Assembly: GCF_000745475.1 (NCBI RefSeq)
Contig: NZ_JQJJ01000008.1
Location: forward strand, 372,001 to 436,000
DNA from: Allobosea sp. UNC402CLCol
GTDB lineage: Bacteria; Pseudomonadota; Alphaproteobacteria; Rhizobiales; Beijerinckiaceae
DNA length: 64,000 nucleotides
Reading direction: 5' to 3'
The notes below the pieces were generated by a model. The model ran no database searches, was not told the origin of the DNA, and saw only the letters and a program-made list of their open reading frames with translations. Each line of letters starts with the position of its first letter. Position 1 is the first letter of the stretch. Shown one piece after another: positions 49,928-61,676 of this stretch. Both the position numbers and the translations under genes were made by a program.

Positions 49928-50920
49928 ATGAATGATCTTTCGTCCAAATATGCTGCATCGCACTCTGCCGACCATCTCACCGAGATGTTGCGCGGGCTCA
50001 GGCTCGACGGCGTCGACTACAGCCGCTGCCAGATGGCCTCGCCCTGGGCCATCGCCTTCCCGCCCTGCCGCGCCGCACGCTTCTACTTCATTGCCCAGCG
50101 CGGCTGCTGGCTGAAGATGCCGACAGGCGACTGGCTGGAACTGCGCGACGGCGACGCCTTGCTCCTCCCGCGCGGCGGCGCGCATGTGCTGGCGAGCGCG
50201 CCGGCTGTGACGCCCTCGCCGCCTTGCGACTGCGCGGTGAAGCAGCATTGTGGCGATATAACCGAACTCGAGGGCGGCGGCAGCGACGGCGAGCCCATGC
50301 TGCTCTTCAGCGGCAGCATGACCTTCAACGTCGATGCCGACCATCCGCTGCTGCGGCTGATGCCCGACGTGATGCGGATGTATGATTTCGCCGCCAACGA
50401 GCCCGGCATACCGCATTTGCTCGAGGCGATGGGCCGCGAGGTCTGCATGGACCGCGTCGGCGCCGGCGGCATCCTCGCCCGGCTCGCGGACGTCATCGCC
50501 GCCACCATCATCCGCGGCTGGGTCGAGAACGGCTGCGGCGAGGACAAGGGCTGGATCGCGGCGGCGCGCTGCCCGCAGATCGGCCGGGTGCTGGCCGCGA
50601 TCCATGCCCATCCCGAGGCGGACTGGACGGTGGAAAGCCTCGCCGAACTGATGGGCGCCTCGCGCTCCGGCTTCGCCGAGCGCTTCGCCAGCGTGGTGGG
50701 CGAGACACCGGCCCGCTATGTCGCCCAGGTCCGCATGCATCAGGCCCGGCAATGGCTGGCACGCGACAGGATGCGCATCGCCGTGGTGGCGCAGCGGCTC
50801 GGCTACGAATCGGAAGCCTCGTTCAGCCGCGCCTTCAAGCGCATCACCGGCTCAGCCCCGAGCCAGGTGCGGGCGGCGGGCGCCCCGCCGCCGGCGATCT
50901 TCACGGCGGCGGCTGAGTAG
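49928..50920 (+). CDS. AraC family regulator with cupin_6 domain
   Basis: A 330-residue regulator. The N-terminal half (about 10-190) has cupin-type sequence with LELRDGDALLLPRGGAHVL and a region rich in Cys (PPCDCAVKQHCGD); the C-terminal helix-turn-helix pair starts near ESLAELMGASRSGFAERF and ends at YESEASFSRAFKRITG. It diverges from the MFS exporter, with a TATATT box at 49913-49918 in the shared spacer. The AraC-cupin and MFS pair is a common layout for induced efflux. Confidence 0.9.
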   Translation: MNDLSSKYAASHSADHLTEMLRGLRLDGVDYSRCQMASPWAIAFPPCRAARFYFIAQRGCWLKMPTGDWLELRDGDALLLPRGGAHVLASAPAVTPSPPCDCAVKQHCGDITELEGGGSDGEPMLLFSGSMTFNVDADHPLLRLMPDVMRMYDFAANEPGIPHLLEAMGREVCMDRVGAGGILARLADVIAATIIRGWVENGCGEDKGWIAAARCPQIGRVLAAIHAHPEADWTVESLAELMGASRSGFAERFASVVGETPARYVAQVRMHQARQWLARDRMRIAVVAQRLGYESEASFSRAFKRITGSAPSQVRAAGAPPPAIFTAAAE

Positions 50921-50940
50921 TCGGCGGGCGATCCAGTCTC

Positions 50941-51033
50941 CGTCGTGCTCGCCCTTGTGGCGAGCATCCACGCCTTGAACACGACCTTCGACCAGCGAAG
51001 ACGTGGATGGTCGGGACAAGCCCGACCATGACG
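50941..51033. repeat. Intergenic palindromic repeat, family B variant
   Basis: CGTCGTGCTCGCCCTTGTGG (50941 on) and the right arm ending CCCGACCATGACG (51033) form an imperfect hairpin with inner CGAGCATCCACG / ACGTGGATGGTCG words. It separates the convergent araC and ligA genes. Confidence 0.75.
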
Positions 51034-51061
51034 GCAAACGTTACGGTCATTGATTTCGGGC

Positions 51062-53329
<2,268 letters not shown>

Positions 53330-53479
53330 TCACATCCGCGCGACGGCTTGCAACAAAACCCGCTTCGGCGTGTATTATCCGTGAACTGGGAATTGGAAGC
53401 TCGACGCCTGAAGGCCGTTGACGCCAAGGAACATGTCGACGGCTTTTTGGCGAACCGGGCCGGAACCGGGAGATACGCC

Positions 53480-54271
53480 ATGGCCAATCTTGACGGCACC
53501 GTTCATCACCTCGGCAGAGCGGTGGAGCCACATGTCCACACCATCACGACGATGGATCTGCGCGATGCACTCTGGCGCGGCTGGGAGGATTTCAAGGCGC
53601 AGCCGAGCCATCTCGTCTTCGTCGCGCTGATCTATCCGGTCGCCGGCGTGCTGCTCGCGCAGCTCACCGTCACCTACAACATCTTCCCCCTGCTCTTCCC
53701 GCTGCTCGGCGGCTTCGCCCTGCTCGGCCCCTTCGCGGCGATCGGTCTCTACGAGATCAGCCGGCGCCGCGAGCAAGGGCAGGATTCGTCCTGGCGCCAT
53801 GCCTTCGACGTGCTGCAATCGCCGGCGATCGGGCAGATCGTGCTGCTCGGCGTGTTGCTGACCGGGCTTTTCCTTGCCTGGCTCGCCTGCGCCTGGCTGA
53901 TCTACCGCGCCCAGCTCGGCCTGCCCGCCGATGTCTCGACGGCGGATTTCCTGCGCGCCACCTTCACCACCTTCGATGGTTGGATCATGATCATCGTCGG
54001 CAATTCGGTCGGCCTGCTCTTCGCCATCCTCGCCTTCTCGATCTCGGTGGTGGCCTTCCCGCTCATCATCGACCGCCATGTCGACATGCCGACGGCGGTC
54101 CGCACCTCGATCGCGGCGGTCGAGGCCAATCCACGCGTGATGATGTACTGGGGCCTGATCGTCACCGGGCTTCTGGTGCTCGGCTGCCTGCCCGTGCTGG
54201 TCGGCCTCATCGTGGTGATGCCGGTTCTCGGCCACGCGACCTGGCATCTCTACCGCAAGGTGGTGGCCTGA
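53480..54271 (+). CDS. DUF2189 membrane protein
   Basis: A 263-residue protein with about six hydrophobic segments (from residue 45 on) and the N-terminal MDLRDALWRGWEDFKAQPSHLVF typical of DUF2189, a family of alphaproteobacterial membrane proteins of unknown function, sometimes called cytochrome-c-oxidase-associated. GGGAG lies eight bases before the ATG at 53480. The 237 bases between ligA and this gene show no other feature. Confidence 0.88.
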   Translation: MANLDGTVHHLGRAVEPHVHTITTMDLRDALWRGWEDFKAQPSHLVFVALIYPVAGVLLAQLTVTYNIFPLLFPLLGGFALLGPFAAIGLYEISRRREQGQDSSWRHAFDVLQSPAIGQIVLLGVLLTGLFLAWLACAWLIYRAQLGLPADVSTADFLRATFTTFDGWIMIIVGNSVGLLFAILAFSISVVAFPLIIDRHVDMPTAVRTSIAAVEANPRVMMYWGLIVTGLLVLGCLPVLVGLIVVMPVLGHATWHLYRKVVA

Positions 54272-54311
54272 GCGGTCGGCCGTCCGACGCCTATGAGTCG
54301 GGAACACGACG

Positions 54312-54427
54312 CGTCATCCCGGACGTGCCGCCTTTGGCGGCGCCGATCCGGGATTCATGCCGGAGCCTTTCCGATCAAGGTTCAGGCGTGGATCCCGGAG
54401 CTCCGCTTCGCTTCGTCCGGGATGACG
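54312..54427. repeat. Intergenic palindromic repeat, family C
   Basis: CGTCATCCCGGA at the left (54312 on) and TCCGGGATGACG at the right (to 54427) are exact complements, with inner GATCCGGGAT / ATCCCGGAG words. The same type of arms encloses the inner element at 46457-46559. Confidence 0.8.
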
Positions 54428-54462
54428 TGCGTTTCGTGACCGTAGCTCCCGATTTTCCAGCG

Positions 54463-54488
54463 GGAACCTTTCACCCCTGAATACGGTT
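54463..54488 (+). promoter_or_regulatory. EcfG-like general stress promoter
   Basis: GGAAC (54463-54467), 16 bases, then CGGTT (54484-54488). The EcfG consensus in Rhizobiales is GGAAC-N16/17-CGTT, so the -35 is exact and the -10 has one base too many. The start of transcription would be near 54495, leaving a short leader before the small gene at 54537. Confidence 0.5.
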
Positions 54489-54536
54489 CATTTCCGTAGA
54501 TCGGGCCTCACGGCCCACTTCAGTCAGGGGGCTTTC

Positions 54537-54611
54537 GTGAACAATATCATCTACCTCGTCGGCCTGATCGTCGTCGTCCTCGCCATCCTCTCCTTCCTCG
54601 GCCTGCGCTGA
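54537..54611 (+). CDS. Small membrane protein, 24 residues
   Basis: A GTG-started frame of 24 codons, beginning M-N-N-I-I-Y-L-V-G-L and ending A-I-L-S-F-L-G-L-R. It is one membrane helix with a polar N-terminus and a C-terminal Arg. AGGGGG lies before the start at good spacing. Similar very short frames with the same ending occur in Rhizobiales genomes, as far as I recall, and are often left out of annotation. An EcfG-like promoter precedes it. Function unknown. Confidence 0.65.
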   Translation: MNNIIYLVGLIVVVLAILSFLGLR

Positions 54612-54668
54612 GCGGAGAGGTGCCGCCGGGGCTGAACGAGCCAGCCCTGCTGCGGGCGATGATGGCGA

Positions 54669-56777
54669 TCAGCCGCGATCGTCGCGCCGGGGCTTCTTGC
54701 TCTTGAACGGCTTGCCGGCCGGCCCGCGCGCACCGGGCCCATCGTTCCTGGCTCCGCCGGGCTTCCCAGAGAAAGCGGGCTTCTTGCCGGCATAGGGCTT
54801 TCCGCCATGCGGCTTGCCGGTCTCCGACCAGGGCGCGCGCGGCTCCGCCGACGGATCGCGGTCGCTGCGGACGGGATCATAGGATTTCGATCCGCCGAAG
54901 GACTTGCCCGCTGCGGGCTTGCCGGCAAAGGGCTTATCCGCGAAGGGTTTGCCCTTGCCCTCATAAGGCTTTTTGGCGAACGGCTTCTTCTCATAGCCAC
55001 GCGCCTCGCGAGGCTCCCCGGCCACGCCTTCGTCGCGCGCCTTGCGCTGATAGGGGGCTGGCGCATGGCTCGCCTTCTCGGCGAAGGGCTTCGCAGGACG
55101 GCGCTCGTCCTCGCCCGTCACAGGCTCGATCATGACCTTGTCACGATCCACCGCCTTGGCGAGCTCGTAGAAGCGCTCCGCCACATCGGCATCGATCTCG
55201 ACCTTGGTCTCACGGTCGAAAATGCGGATCGCGCCGACCTCGTCGCGCGTGATCTTGCCGCGCCGGCACAGCATCGGCAGCAACTGACGCGGATCGGCCC
55301 CGTCCCTGCGCCCGACATTGAGGCGGAACCAGACCGTGTCGCCACGCGGGCCGCCCTTGCGCGGCCCGTCGGCGCGGGGGCTGTCCTCGCGTCCGGCGGC
55401 GAAGCGCTCGCGCGGCGTCGCGTAATCGTCATGGCTGCGCACCGGCCGGCGCTCGTCGCGGCCGAAGCCGGGATCGCCCGCCTCCTCGGCCGCCGGCAGG
55501 CGCGAACGATAGAGCCTGACCAGCGCCGCCGCGATCTCGCGCGCCTCGCGGCCGGCCATCAACGCCTCGACCATGCCGGCATCATCCTCGCCCTCGTCGC
55601 CCGAGAGCATCGGATCCTTGAGCAGCCGCTCCTGATCGAGCGCGCGAATCTCCTCCGGCGTCGGCGGGCCGATCCACTCGGCCTCGACCTTGCCTTCCAT
55701 CAGCAGCCGCTCGGCCTTGCGCCGGCGTGACTGCGGCACCAGCACGACGCTGGTGCCCTTCTTGCCGGCGCGCCCGGTCCGGCCCGAACGATGCTGCATC
55801 ACCTCGGCGTCGTTGGGCAGTTCGGCATGGATGACGAGGTCGAGCCCCGGCAGGTCGATGCCGCGCGCGGCGACATCGGTCGCGACGCAGACCCGTGCCC
55901 GCCCGTCGCGCAGCGCCTGCAGGGCAGCGTTGCGCTCGTTCTGGCCGAGCTCTCCCGACAGCGCGACGGCGGCGAAGCCTCGCTCAAGCAGGATGGCTTC
56001 GAGATGGCGCACGGCATTGCGCGTGTTGCAGAAGACCAGCGCCACCGGCGCGTCGTGGAACCGCAGCAGGTTGACGACCGCGAGCTCCGCCTCCTTGGGA
56101 TAGACGCGCACGGCCTTGTAGGCGATGTCGGCATGGCCGCGCCGCGCCGCTTCCACCTCGATGCGCAGCGCATCGTGCTGGTAGCTCTGCGCGAGCTGGA
56201 CGATGGCCTTCGGGAAGGTCGCCGAGAACAGCAGGCTGCGGCGCCCCTCGGGGGTCGTCTTCAGGATGAATTCGAGATCGTCGCGGAAGCCGAGATCGAG
56301 CATCTCGTCGGCCTCGTCGAGCACCACGGCCTTGAGCGCCGAGACGTCGAGACGGCGACGCTCGATATGGTCGCGCAGGCGGCCGGGCGTGCCGACGACG
56401 ATATGTGCGCCCTCGTCGAGCAGCATCGCCTCGCGGCGCGGGTCCATGCCGCCGACGCAGGAGATCACCCGCGCTCCCGCATGTTCGTAGAGCCAGGCCA
56501 GTTCCCGCTGCACCTGGAGGGCCAGTTCGCGGGTCGGCGCGATGATCAGCGCGAGGGGCGCTGCGGCCCGGCCGAGCTTTTCGCCGTCGCCCAGCAGGGT
56601 CTCGCCGATGGCAAGCCCGTAGGCGATGGTCTTGCCTGAGCCGGTCTGCGAAGAAACCAGCAGGTCGCGGCCGCGCGCGGCCTCCTCCAGCACGGCGTTC
56701 TGCACCGGCGTCGGTTCGGAGTAATTGCGTTCGGCGAGCGCACGCGCGAGCGGCGGGCTCGTGAGGGAGAAGGACAT
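54669..56777 (-). CDS. DEAD-box RNA helicase with DbpA domain and KP-repeat tail
   Basis: A 702-residue helicase that remodels RNA, probably in ribosome assembly or cold adaptation. Motifs: Q motif with SEPTPVQ, SSQTGSGKT, PTRELA, VLDEADEM, SATFP, and the C-terminal HRSGRTGRAGKKG. After the core (about 1-360) is a charged linker and a DbpA-type RNA-binding domain (about 460-540, DTVWFRLNVGRRDGADPRQLL). The last 130 residues carry imperfect repeats of Lys-Pro-Phe/Tyr-Ala-(Gly/Asp/Glu)-Lys, a low-complexity basic tail. It is not an ordinary DeaD or RhlE tail. Start ATG at 56777. Confidence 0.93.
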   Translation of the reverse strand: MSFSLTSPPLARALAERNYSEPTPVQNAVLEEAARGRDLLVSSQTGSGKTIAYGLAIGETLLGDGEKLGRAAAPLALIIAPTRELALQVQRELAWLYEHAGARVISCVGGMDPRREAMLLDEGAHIVVGTPGRLRDHIERRRLDVSALKAVVLDEADEMLDLGFRDDLEFILKTTPEGRRSLLFSATFPKAIVQLAQSYQHDALRIEVEAARRGHADIAYKAVRVYPKEAELAVVNLLRFHDAPVALVFCNTRNAVRHLEAILLERGFAAVALSGELGQNERNAALQALRDGRARVCVATDVAARGIDLPGLDLVIHAELPNDAEVMQHRSGRTGRAGKKGTSVVLVPQSRRRKAERLLMEGKVEAEWIGPPTPEEIRALDQERLLKDPMLSGDEGEDDAGMVEALMAGREAREIAAALVRLYRSRLPAAEEAGDPGFGRDERRPVRSHDDYATPRERFAAGREDSPRADGPRKGGPRGDTVWFRLNVGRRDGADPRQLLPMLCRRGKITRDEVGAIRIFDRETKVEIDADVAERFYELAKAVDRDKVMIEPVTGEDERRPAKPFAEKASHAPAPYQRKARDEGVAGEPREARGYEKKPFAKKPYEGKGKPFADKPFAGKPAAGKSFGGSKSYDPVRSDRDPSAEPRAPWSETGKPHGGKPYAGKKPAFSGKPGGARNDGPGARGPAGKPFKSKKPRRDDRG

Positions 56778-57008
56778 GTGGAAGGCCTAAATCTGAGGCT
56801 CGAAACGCGAGAGGTCGCGAAACTGGGGGTGACGGGAAAGCGGCGCGGACAGCACCTGCAAGCCGTCAATCGAAAACGGCTCATAAAGCAAGACGCGCCA
56901 AAAGGAAATGGAGGATTCGCGCGCCCGATGCAGGGCTGCTCTCTGCCGGGCAACATTGCCGCCCCCCGGTGCCGGCGGCTAGGCCAGCATCGGACAGGAG
57001 ACACTGCG

Positions 57009-57833
57009 ATGAGTGCGCAAGCCCACCGTTTCGGCGGATACGACGTCATCACCTTGCTCGACGGCATTTTCGAAGCGCCGTCGGACGTCATGATCCATCA
57101 GGCCGGCGAGGCCGCCCGTAGCGAAGCCATCGCCCGCTTTGGCAAGCCCAAAATCAGCATCGACGTGAACTGCTTCGTGCTGCGCGGCAAGGACGGCATC
57201 ACCCTCGTCGACGCCGGCACCGGCTCCGCCTGGGGCCCGGCGCTCGGCCATGCACGCGCCGCGCTGGTCGCCGCCGGCATCCAGCCGGAGGAGGTCGATC
57301 GCGTCCTGATCACCCATCTCCATGGCGATCATGCGCTTGGCCTGTTCGATGGCGAGCAGCCCTGGCTGCCACGAGCCGAAATCATCGTTCCGCAGGCCGA
57401 TCTCGGCTATTACAGCGACGAAACGAAGCGGGCCGGCACGCCGGACAACAAGCGCGGCGCCTTCGACATCACCGCGACCTTGCAGCGCCTCTATGCCGGC
57501 CGCATCCGGCCGGCAGCGCCCGGCGAGGTCCTTCCCGGCATCGAGCTGATCGCGCTGCCTGGCCACAGCTTCGGGCATAGTGGCTACCTCATCGGCGATG
57601 AAGCGCGCGCCCTGCTGCTCTGGGGCGACGCGCTGCATCTGGCCGAGGAGCAGGCAGCCGATCCCGATCTCGGAATCGTCTATGATCTCGACGCGGCGCA
57701 GGCCGCCCGCTCGCGCCGCACGATTCTGGAGCGTGCTGCGGCGACCGGCTGGACCGTCTCGGGCGGGCATGTCACCGGCTTCCGGCAGGTCAGGCGGCAA
57801 GGAGCCGGCTTCAAGCTCGTAGCGGCCGGCTGA
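57009..57833 (+). CDS. MBL-fold metallo-hydrolase
   Basis: A 274-residue hydrolase of the metallo-beta-lactamase fold. The metal-binding motif is THLHGDHALG (about 105-114), with later GHSFGHSGYLI, LLWGDALH and a C-terminal His in SGGHV. The layout is like that of quorum-quenching lactonases and related esterases; the substrate is unknown. The ATG at 57009 follows a spacer of 231 bases in which no feature was seen. Its stop abuts that of recN. Confidence 0.87.
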   Translation: MSAQAHRFGGYDVITLLDGIFEAPSDVMIHQAGEAARSEAIARFGKPKISIDVNCFVLRGKDGITLVDAGTGSAWGPALGHARAALVAAGIQPEEVDRVLITHLHGDHALGLFDGEQPWLPRAEIIVPQADLGYYSDETKRAGTPDNKRGAFDITATLQRLYAGRIRPAAPGEVLPGIELIALPGHSFGHSGYLIGDEARALLLWGDALHLAEEQAADPDLGIVYDLDAAQAARSRRTILERAAATGWTVSGGHVTGFRQVRRQGAGFKLVAAG

Positions 57834-59516
57834 TCAGCCGCGCAGGCCCGCCGCCTCGAGCAGGCGCCCTGCCGCAGCCCGCGCCTCCTCGGTGATCGAG
57901 GCGCCGGCGAGCATCCGGGCGATTTCCTCGCGCCGCGTCTGGTCGACGAGCGCGGTGACGCGGGTGACGGTGCGCGAAGCCTCGCCTTCCCCCGCCGATT
58001 TCGCGATCAGGAAATGCTGCCCGGCCTTGGCCGCGACCTGCGGCGCATGGGTCACCGAGATCACCTGGACCCGGTCGGCGAGCCGTGCCAGCCGCTCGCC
58101 GATGGCATCCGCCACCGCCCCGCCGACACCGGTGTCGATCTCGTCGAAGACGAGCGTCGGCGCCGAGCCGCGTTCCGCCAGCACCACCTTCAGCGCCAGC
58201 ATGAAGCGCGAGAGCTCGCCGCCGGAGGCCACCTTCATCATCGGCCCCGGCCGCGTGCCCGGATTGGTCTCGACCCAGAACTCGACGCGGTCGAAACCCT
58301 CCGGTCCGCGCGCGCTCTCGTCACTCTCGATGCGGGTGATGAAGCGGGCGCGTTCCAGCTTGAGCGGCGGCAACTCCGCCTTCACCGCCGAATCGAGCCG
58401 CGCTGCAGCCGTCTTCCGGGCCTCCGACAGCGCCTTGGCCTGCTTGGTGAAACCGTCCTCCGCCTGCCTCACCTCCGCCTCGAGCCGGCCGAGCGAGGTT
58501 TCGCTCTCGTCCAGCGCCGCGAGGTCGCTCGCCATGGTCGCCGCGAGCACGGACAAGCCATCGACCGGCACATCATATTTGCGCCCGGCCGCCCGCAGCG
58601 CGAAGAGCCGTTCCTCGATGCGCTCCTGCTCGCGCGGATCGTATTCCGCCGCGCGCATCGCAGCCCCGAGCGCCTCGCCGGCCTCTTCCAGCGCGACGAT
58701 GGCGGTATTGAGCGCGGCGAGCGAGGGATCGACCAGCTCCGGCGCCTGCCCGGCCCGGCGTTCGAGCCGGCGCAGCACCGCCGCGAGCATCGGCACGGGC
58801 GAGCCCTGGCCGCCGACCGCCTCATAGGCTTCGTTGAGATCGCGCGCGACCTTCTCGGCCTGCATCATCGTCTGACGCGTGGCGGCGAGTTCGTCCTCCT
58901 CGCCGGGCTTCGGCGCGAGCTTGCCGAGCTCCTCGACCGCATGGCGCAGGAAATCGGCCTCCTTGCGCGCGGCCTCGACGCGCAGGCGCTGGGCCTGCAA
59001 GGCCTGCCGCGCCCGCTTCAGCGTTTCGCTGGCCTGGGCGACAGCCTGCGCCTGGCTTTCCAGCCCGCCGAAACCGTCGAGCAGCGCCCGGTGCTGGGCC
59101 GGGTCGGTCAGCGCCCGGTCGTCATGCTGGCCGTGGATCTCGACGATCGCCGCGCCGACCATGCGCAGGATCTGAACCGAAACCGGCTGGTCATTGATGA
59201 AAGCGCGGGTGCGCCCATCGGCATATTGCACGCGCCGCAGGATCAGATCGCCGTCGGTATCGATCTCCTGCGCCTGCGCGAGCTTGCGCGCCTCATGCGC
59301 GAGCGGCAGGTCGAAGACGGCGCTGACCTGCCCTTGCGCCTCACCATGGCGCACGAGCGATCCGTCGCCGCGCCCGCCGAGCGCCAGCGCGAAACCATCG
59401 AGCAGGATCGACTTGCCCGCGCCGGTTTCGCCGGTGAGCACGCTCAGCCCGTCATGGAAGCTCAGATCGAGCCTGTCGATCAGGACGATGTCACGGATGG
59501 AGAGCTGCGCCAGCAT
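57834..59516 (-). CDS. recN: DNA repair protein RecN
   Basis: A 560-residue SMC-like ATPase that acts in double-strand-break repair. The Walker A motif is GETGAGKSILLDG (about 29-41), the long central region is a coiled coil (about 155-375), and the C-terminal half has the ABC-type signature SGGELSRFMLALK, Walker B LVFDEIDTGVGG and SVTHAPQVAAKA. Order recN after bamD is the usual one in alphaproteobacterial dcw-distal clusters. It starts 58 bases after the bamD stop. Confidence 0.96.
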   Translation of the reverse strand: MLAQLSIRDIVLIDRLDLSFHDGLSVLTGETGAGKSILLDGFALALGGRGDGSLVRHGEAQGQVSAVFDLPLAHEARKLAQAQEIDTDGDLILRRVQYADGRTRAFINDQPVSVQILRMVGAAIVEIHGQHDDRALTDPAQHRALLDGFGGLESQAQAVAQASETLKRARQALQAQRLRVEAARKEADFLRHAVEELGKLAPKPGEEDELAATRQTMMQAEKVARDLNEAYEAVGGQGSPVPMLAAVLRRLERRAGQAPELVDPSLAALNTAIVALEEAGEALGAAMRAAEYDPREQERIEERLFALRAAGRKYDVPVDGLSVLAATMASDLAALDESETSLGRLEAEVRQAEDGFTKQAKALSEARKTAAARLDSAVKAELPPLKLERARFITRIESDESARGPEGFDRVEFWVETNPGTRPGPMMKVASGGELSRFMLALKVVLAERGSAPTLVFDEIDTGVGGAVADAIGERLARLADRVQVISVTHAPQVAAKAGQHFLIAKSAGEGEASRTVTRVTALVDQTRREEIARMLAGASITEEARAAAGRLLEAAGLRG

Positions 59517-59574
59517 CGGCGTTCAGCGCGCGTTTCGGAGCCGGCAGGGTCGCCTCTGGCTCATGCGAGCTCCG

Positions 59575-60498
59575 TCAGAGGGAACCCAGCCCGACGATGC
59601 CGCCTACAGCCTTCTGGAAGCCGTCGAAGGCGCGGCTGATATAGGAGCCACGGTCCTCGCGCGGTTCCAGGCCGCCGCTCTGCAGCAACTTGTAGGCGTC
59701 CTTGTACCATGGGCTGTCGGGGAAGTTATGCCCGAGTACGGCGGCGGCGGTCTGCGCTTCGTTGGTGATGCCCAGCGCCATATAGGCCTCAGTCAGGCGC
59801 TCCAGCGCCTCTTCGACATGGCGGGTGGTCTGGTACTTGATGATGACCTCGCGGAAGCGGTTCACCGCTGCGGTGTAATTGCGCTTCTCGAGATAATAGC
59901 GGCCGACATTCATCTCCTTGCCGGCGAGCTGGTCGCGCGCCACCAGGAGCTTCTCCTTGGCGTCGAGCACGTATTCCGACTTGGGATAGCGGGCGACGAG
60001 CTCCTCGAAAGCCTGGATCGCCTGCCGTGTCCGCTCCTGATCGCGGGTCGTGTCCGGGATCTGGTTATAATAGGACATCGCCATCAGGTACTGGGCATAG
60101 GCCGCATCGGGGCTCGCCGGGTTCTGGGCGATGAAGCGCTTGGAAGCGGTGATCGTCTCTTCCCATTTCGAGGCCTGGAAATTGGTGTAGGCCGTCATCA
60201 GCAGGCCCTTGCGGGCGTAGGGCGAGAACGGCGCCGACTTGTCGATGTCCTCGAACTTCTTGGACGCGCCTTCGCTGTCGCCGTTCTGCAGGCGCGCCAG
60301 ACCCTCATTGTAGAGCTTGTCGGCCGGCGTCGTGGGGGTCAGGTCGGGCTTGTAGACCTCGGGCCTGTCGAAGGGGTTGAGCGAGGACAGCGTATCGCAG
60401 CCGCCGAGCAGCATGGCAGCGCCGAGCGCCAGGGCCATGCCCTTGCGCGGAGATACGCCGCGATGGATTGCCGGTAGGCTTTGCCGCGTCACGCTCAC
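59575..60498 (-). CDS. bamD: Outer-membrane assembly lipoprotein BamD
   Basis: A 307-residue lipoprotein of the outer-membrane protein insertion complex. After KGMALALGAAMLLGGCDTL the lipobox LGGC marks Cys34 as the lipidated residue. Five tetratricopeptide-like repeats follow. Start codon is GTG (60498); ATG 60438 is the alternative, but it would shorten the basic n-region. A 230-base gap separates it from lpxC. Confidence 0.94.
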   Translation of the reverse strand: MSVTRQSLPAIHRGVSPRKGMALALGAAMLLGGCDTLSSLNPFDRPEVYKPDLTPTTPADKLYNEGLARLQNGDSEGASKKFEDIDKSAPFSPYARKGLLMTAYTNFQASKWEETITASKRFIAQNPASPDAAYAQYLMAMSYYNQIPDTTRDQERTRQAIQAFEELVARYPKSEYVLDAKEKLLVARDQLAGKEMNVGRYYLEKRNYTAAVNRFREVIIKYQTTRHVEEALERLTEAYMALGITNEAQTAAAVLGHNFPDSPWYKDAYKLLQSGGLEPREDRGSYISRAFDGFQKAVGGIVGLGSL

Positions 60499-60728
60499 GT
60501 CGTCTTCCTCTTTCGATCGTCCCCGCCTGCGGGAAGCATGCCTTACCTCAGACGCCTCCCGCGCGCCACTGCCGAAAGCCGGTTAAGGCTCGATTCCGCA
60601 GCACTGCGGCATCTCGGACAAAAAGCGGGCGAAGGAAAGGCGAAACGACGCTGATCGACGCGACCAAGGCATTTCTTCGACAGAAAAACGCTACCGCTTT
60701 TCGGCGAAGCGCTCCGGCTCGCGTGATT

Positions 60729-61676
60729 TCAGTGGAGATCGGGCGCGTAGGCGGCCGGAGCAACCGCCGACATCTGCACGGCGCGGGCCGGCGCGAAGAC
60801 CGGCTGGGATTCGACGATCGCGAAATTCGCGCGGTCGGCGAAAAGCGCCTCGAGGATGCGGACATTCATCCGGTGACCGCCGCAATAGGAGCGGAACTCG
60901 CCGATGATCGGATAGCCCGCCAGCGCCAGATCGCCGATGGCGTCGAGCACCTTGTGGCGCACGAACTCGTCGCCATAGCGCAGCCCCTCGGGATTGATGA
61001 CCTTGTCGTCGCCGATCGCGACCGTGTTGTCGAGCGAGGCGCCGAGCGCGAAGCCGGCCTTCCAGAGCTGCTCGACATCACGCATGAAGCCGAAGGTGCG
61101 CGCCTTGGAGATCTCGCTGGCATAGGCCTTGGCGTCGAGATCGAAGATCTTGCGCTGGCGGCCGATCACGGCGGTATCGAAATCGATCTCGACATCGAGG
61201 CGGAAGCCCTGCTCGGCCGGCATCAGCTCGGCGAAGGCACGGCCCTGCTCGATCCGAACCGGCTGGAGAACCTTGAGGTAGCGGCGCGGCGCAGCGAGGG
61301 TCACGAGGCCGGTGGCCTCGATCGCGGCGACGAACTCCCTGGCGCTGCCGTCCATGATCGGCATCTCCGGCCCGTCGATCTCGACCAGCACGTTGTCGAC
61401 GCCGAGGCCCGCGCAGGCCGACATCAGATGCTCGATCGTCGAGACCGAGGCCGGGCCGCGGTCGCCGATCACGGTGCAGAGCTCGGTGGCGCTGACCTTG
61501 GTGTGCTTGGCGTGGATGAGCTGGGGCGGCATGCCCTCGATGCCCGTCCGCAGGAAGACGACGCCGGAATTCGCGCTGGAGGGCTTGAGGCAGATGCTCG
61601 CGGGAGCGCCGGAATGCACGCCGATCCCGCTCAGGGTCACCGCAGCCCGCAAAGTCGTCTGCCGATCGAAGTTCAT
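60729..61676 (-). CDS. lpxC: UDP-3-O-acyl-N-acetylglucosamine deacetylase
   Basis: A 315-residue zinc enzyme that commits precursors to lipid A. The zinc ligands lie in STIEHLMSACAGLGVDN and in KVLDAIGDLALAG (His/Asp region) with GGHRMN at the C-terminus. The ATG at 61676 is preferred over an in-frame TTG at 61688. The order ftsZ-lpxC is conserved in proteobacteria. It lies 299 bases after ftsZ, a region that holds its promoter and the ftsZ terminator. Confidence 0.96.
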   Translation of the reverse strand: MNFDRQTTLRAAVTLSGIGVHSGAPASICLKPSSANSGVVFLRTGIEGMPPQLIHAKHTKVSATELCTVIGDRGPASVSTIEHLMSACAGLGVDNVLVEIDGPEMPIMDGSAREFVAAIEATGLVTLAAPRRYLKVLQPVRIEQGRAFAELMPAEQGFRLDVEIDFDTAVIGRQRKIFDLDAKAYASEISKARTFGFMRDVEQLWKAGFALGASLDNTVAIGDDKVINPEGLRYGDEFVRHKVLDAIGDLALAGYPIIGEFRSYCGGHRMNVRILEALFADRANFAIVESQPVFAPARAVQMSAVAPAAYAPDLH

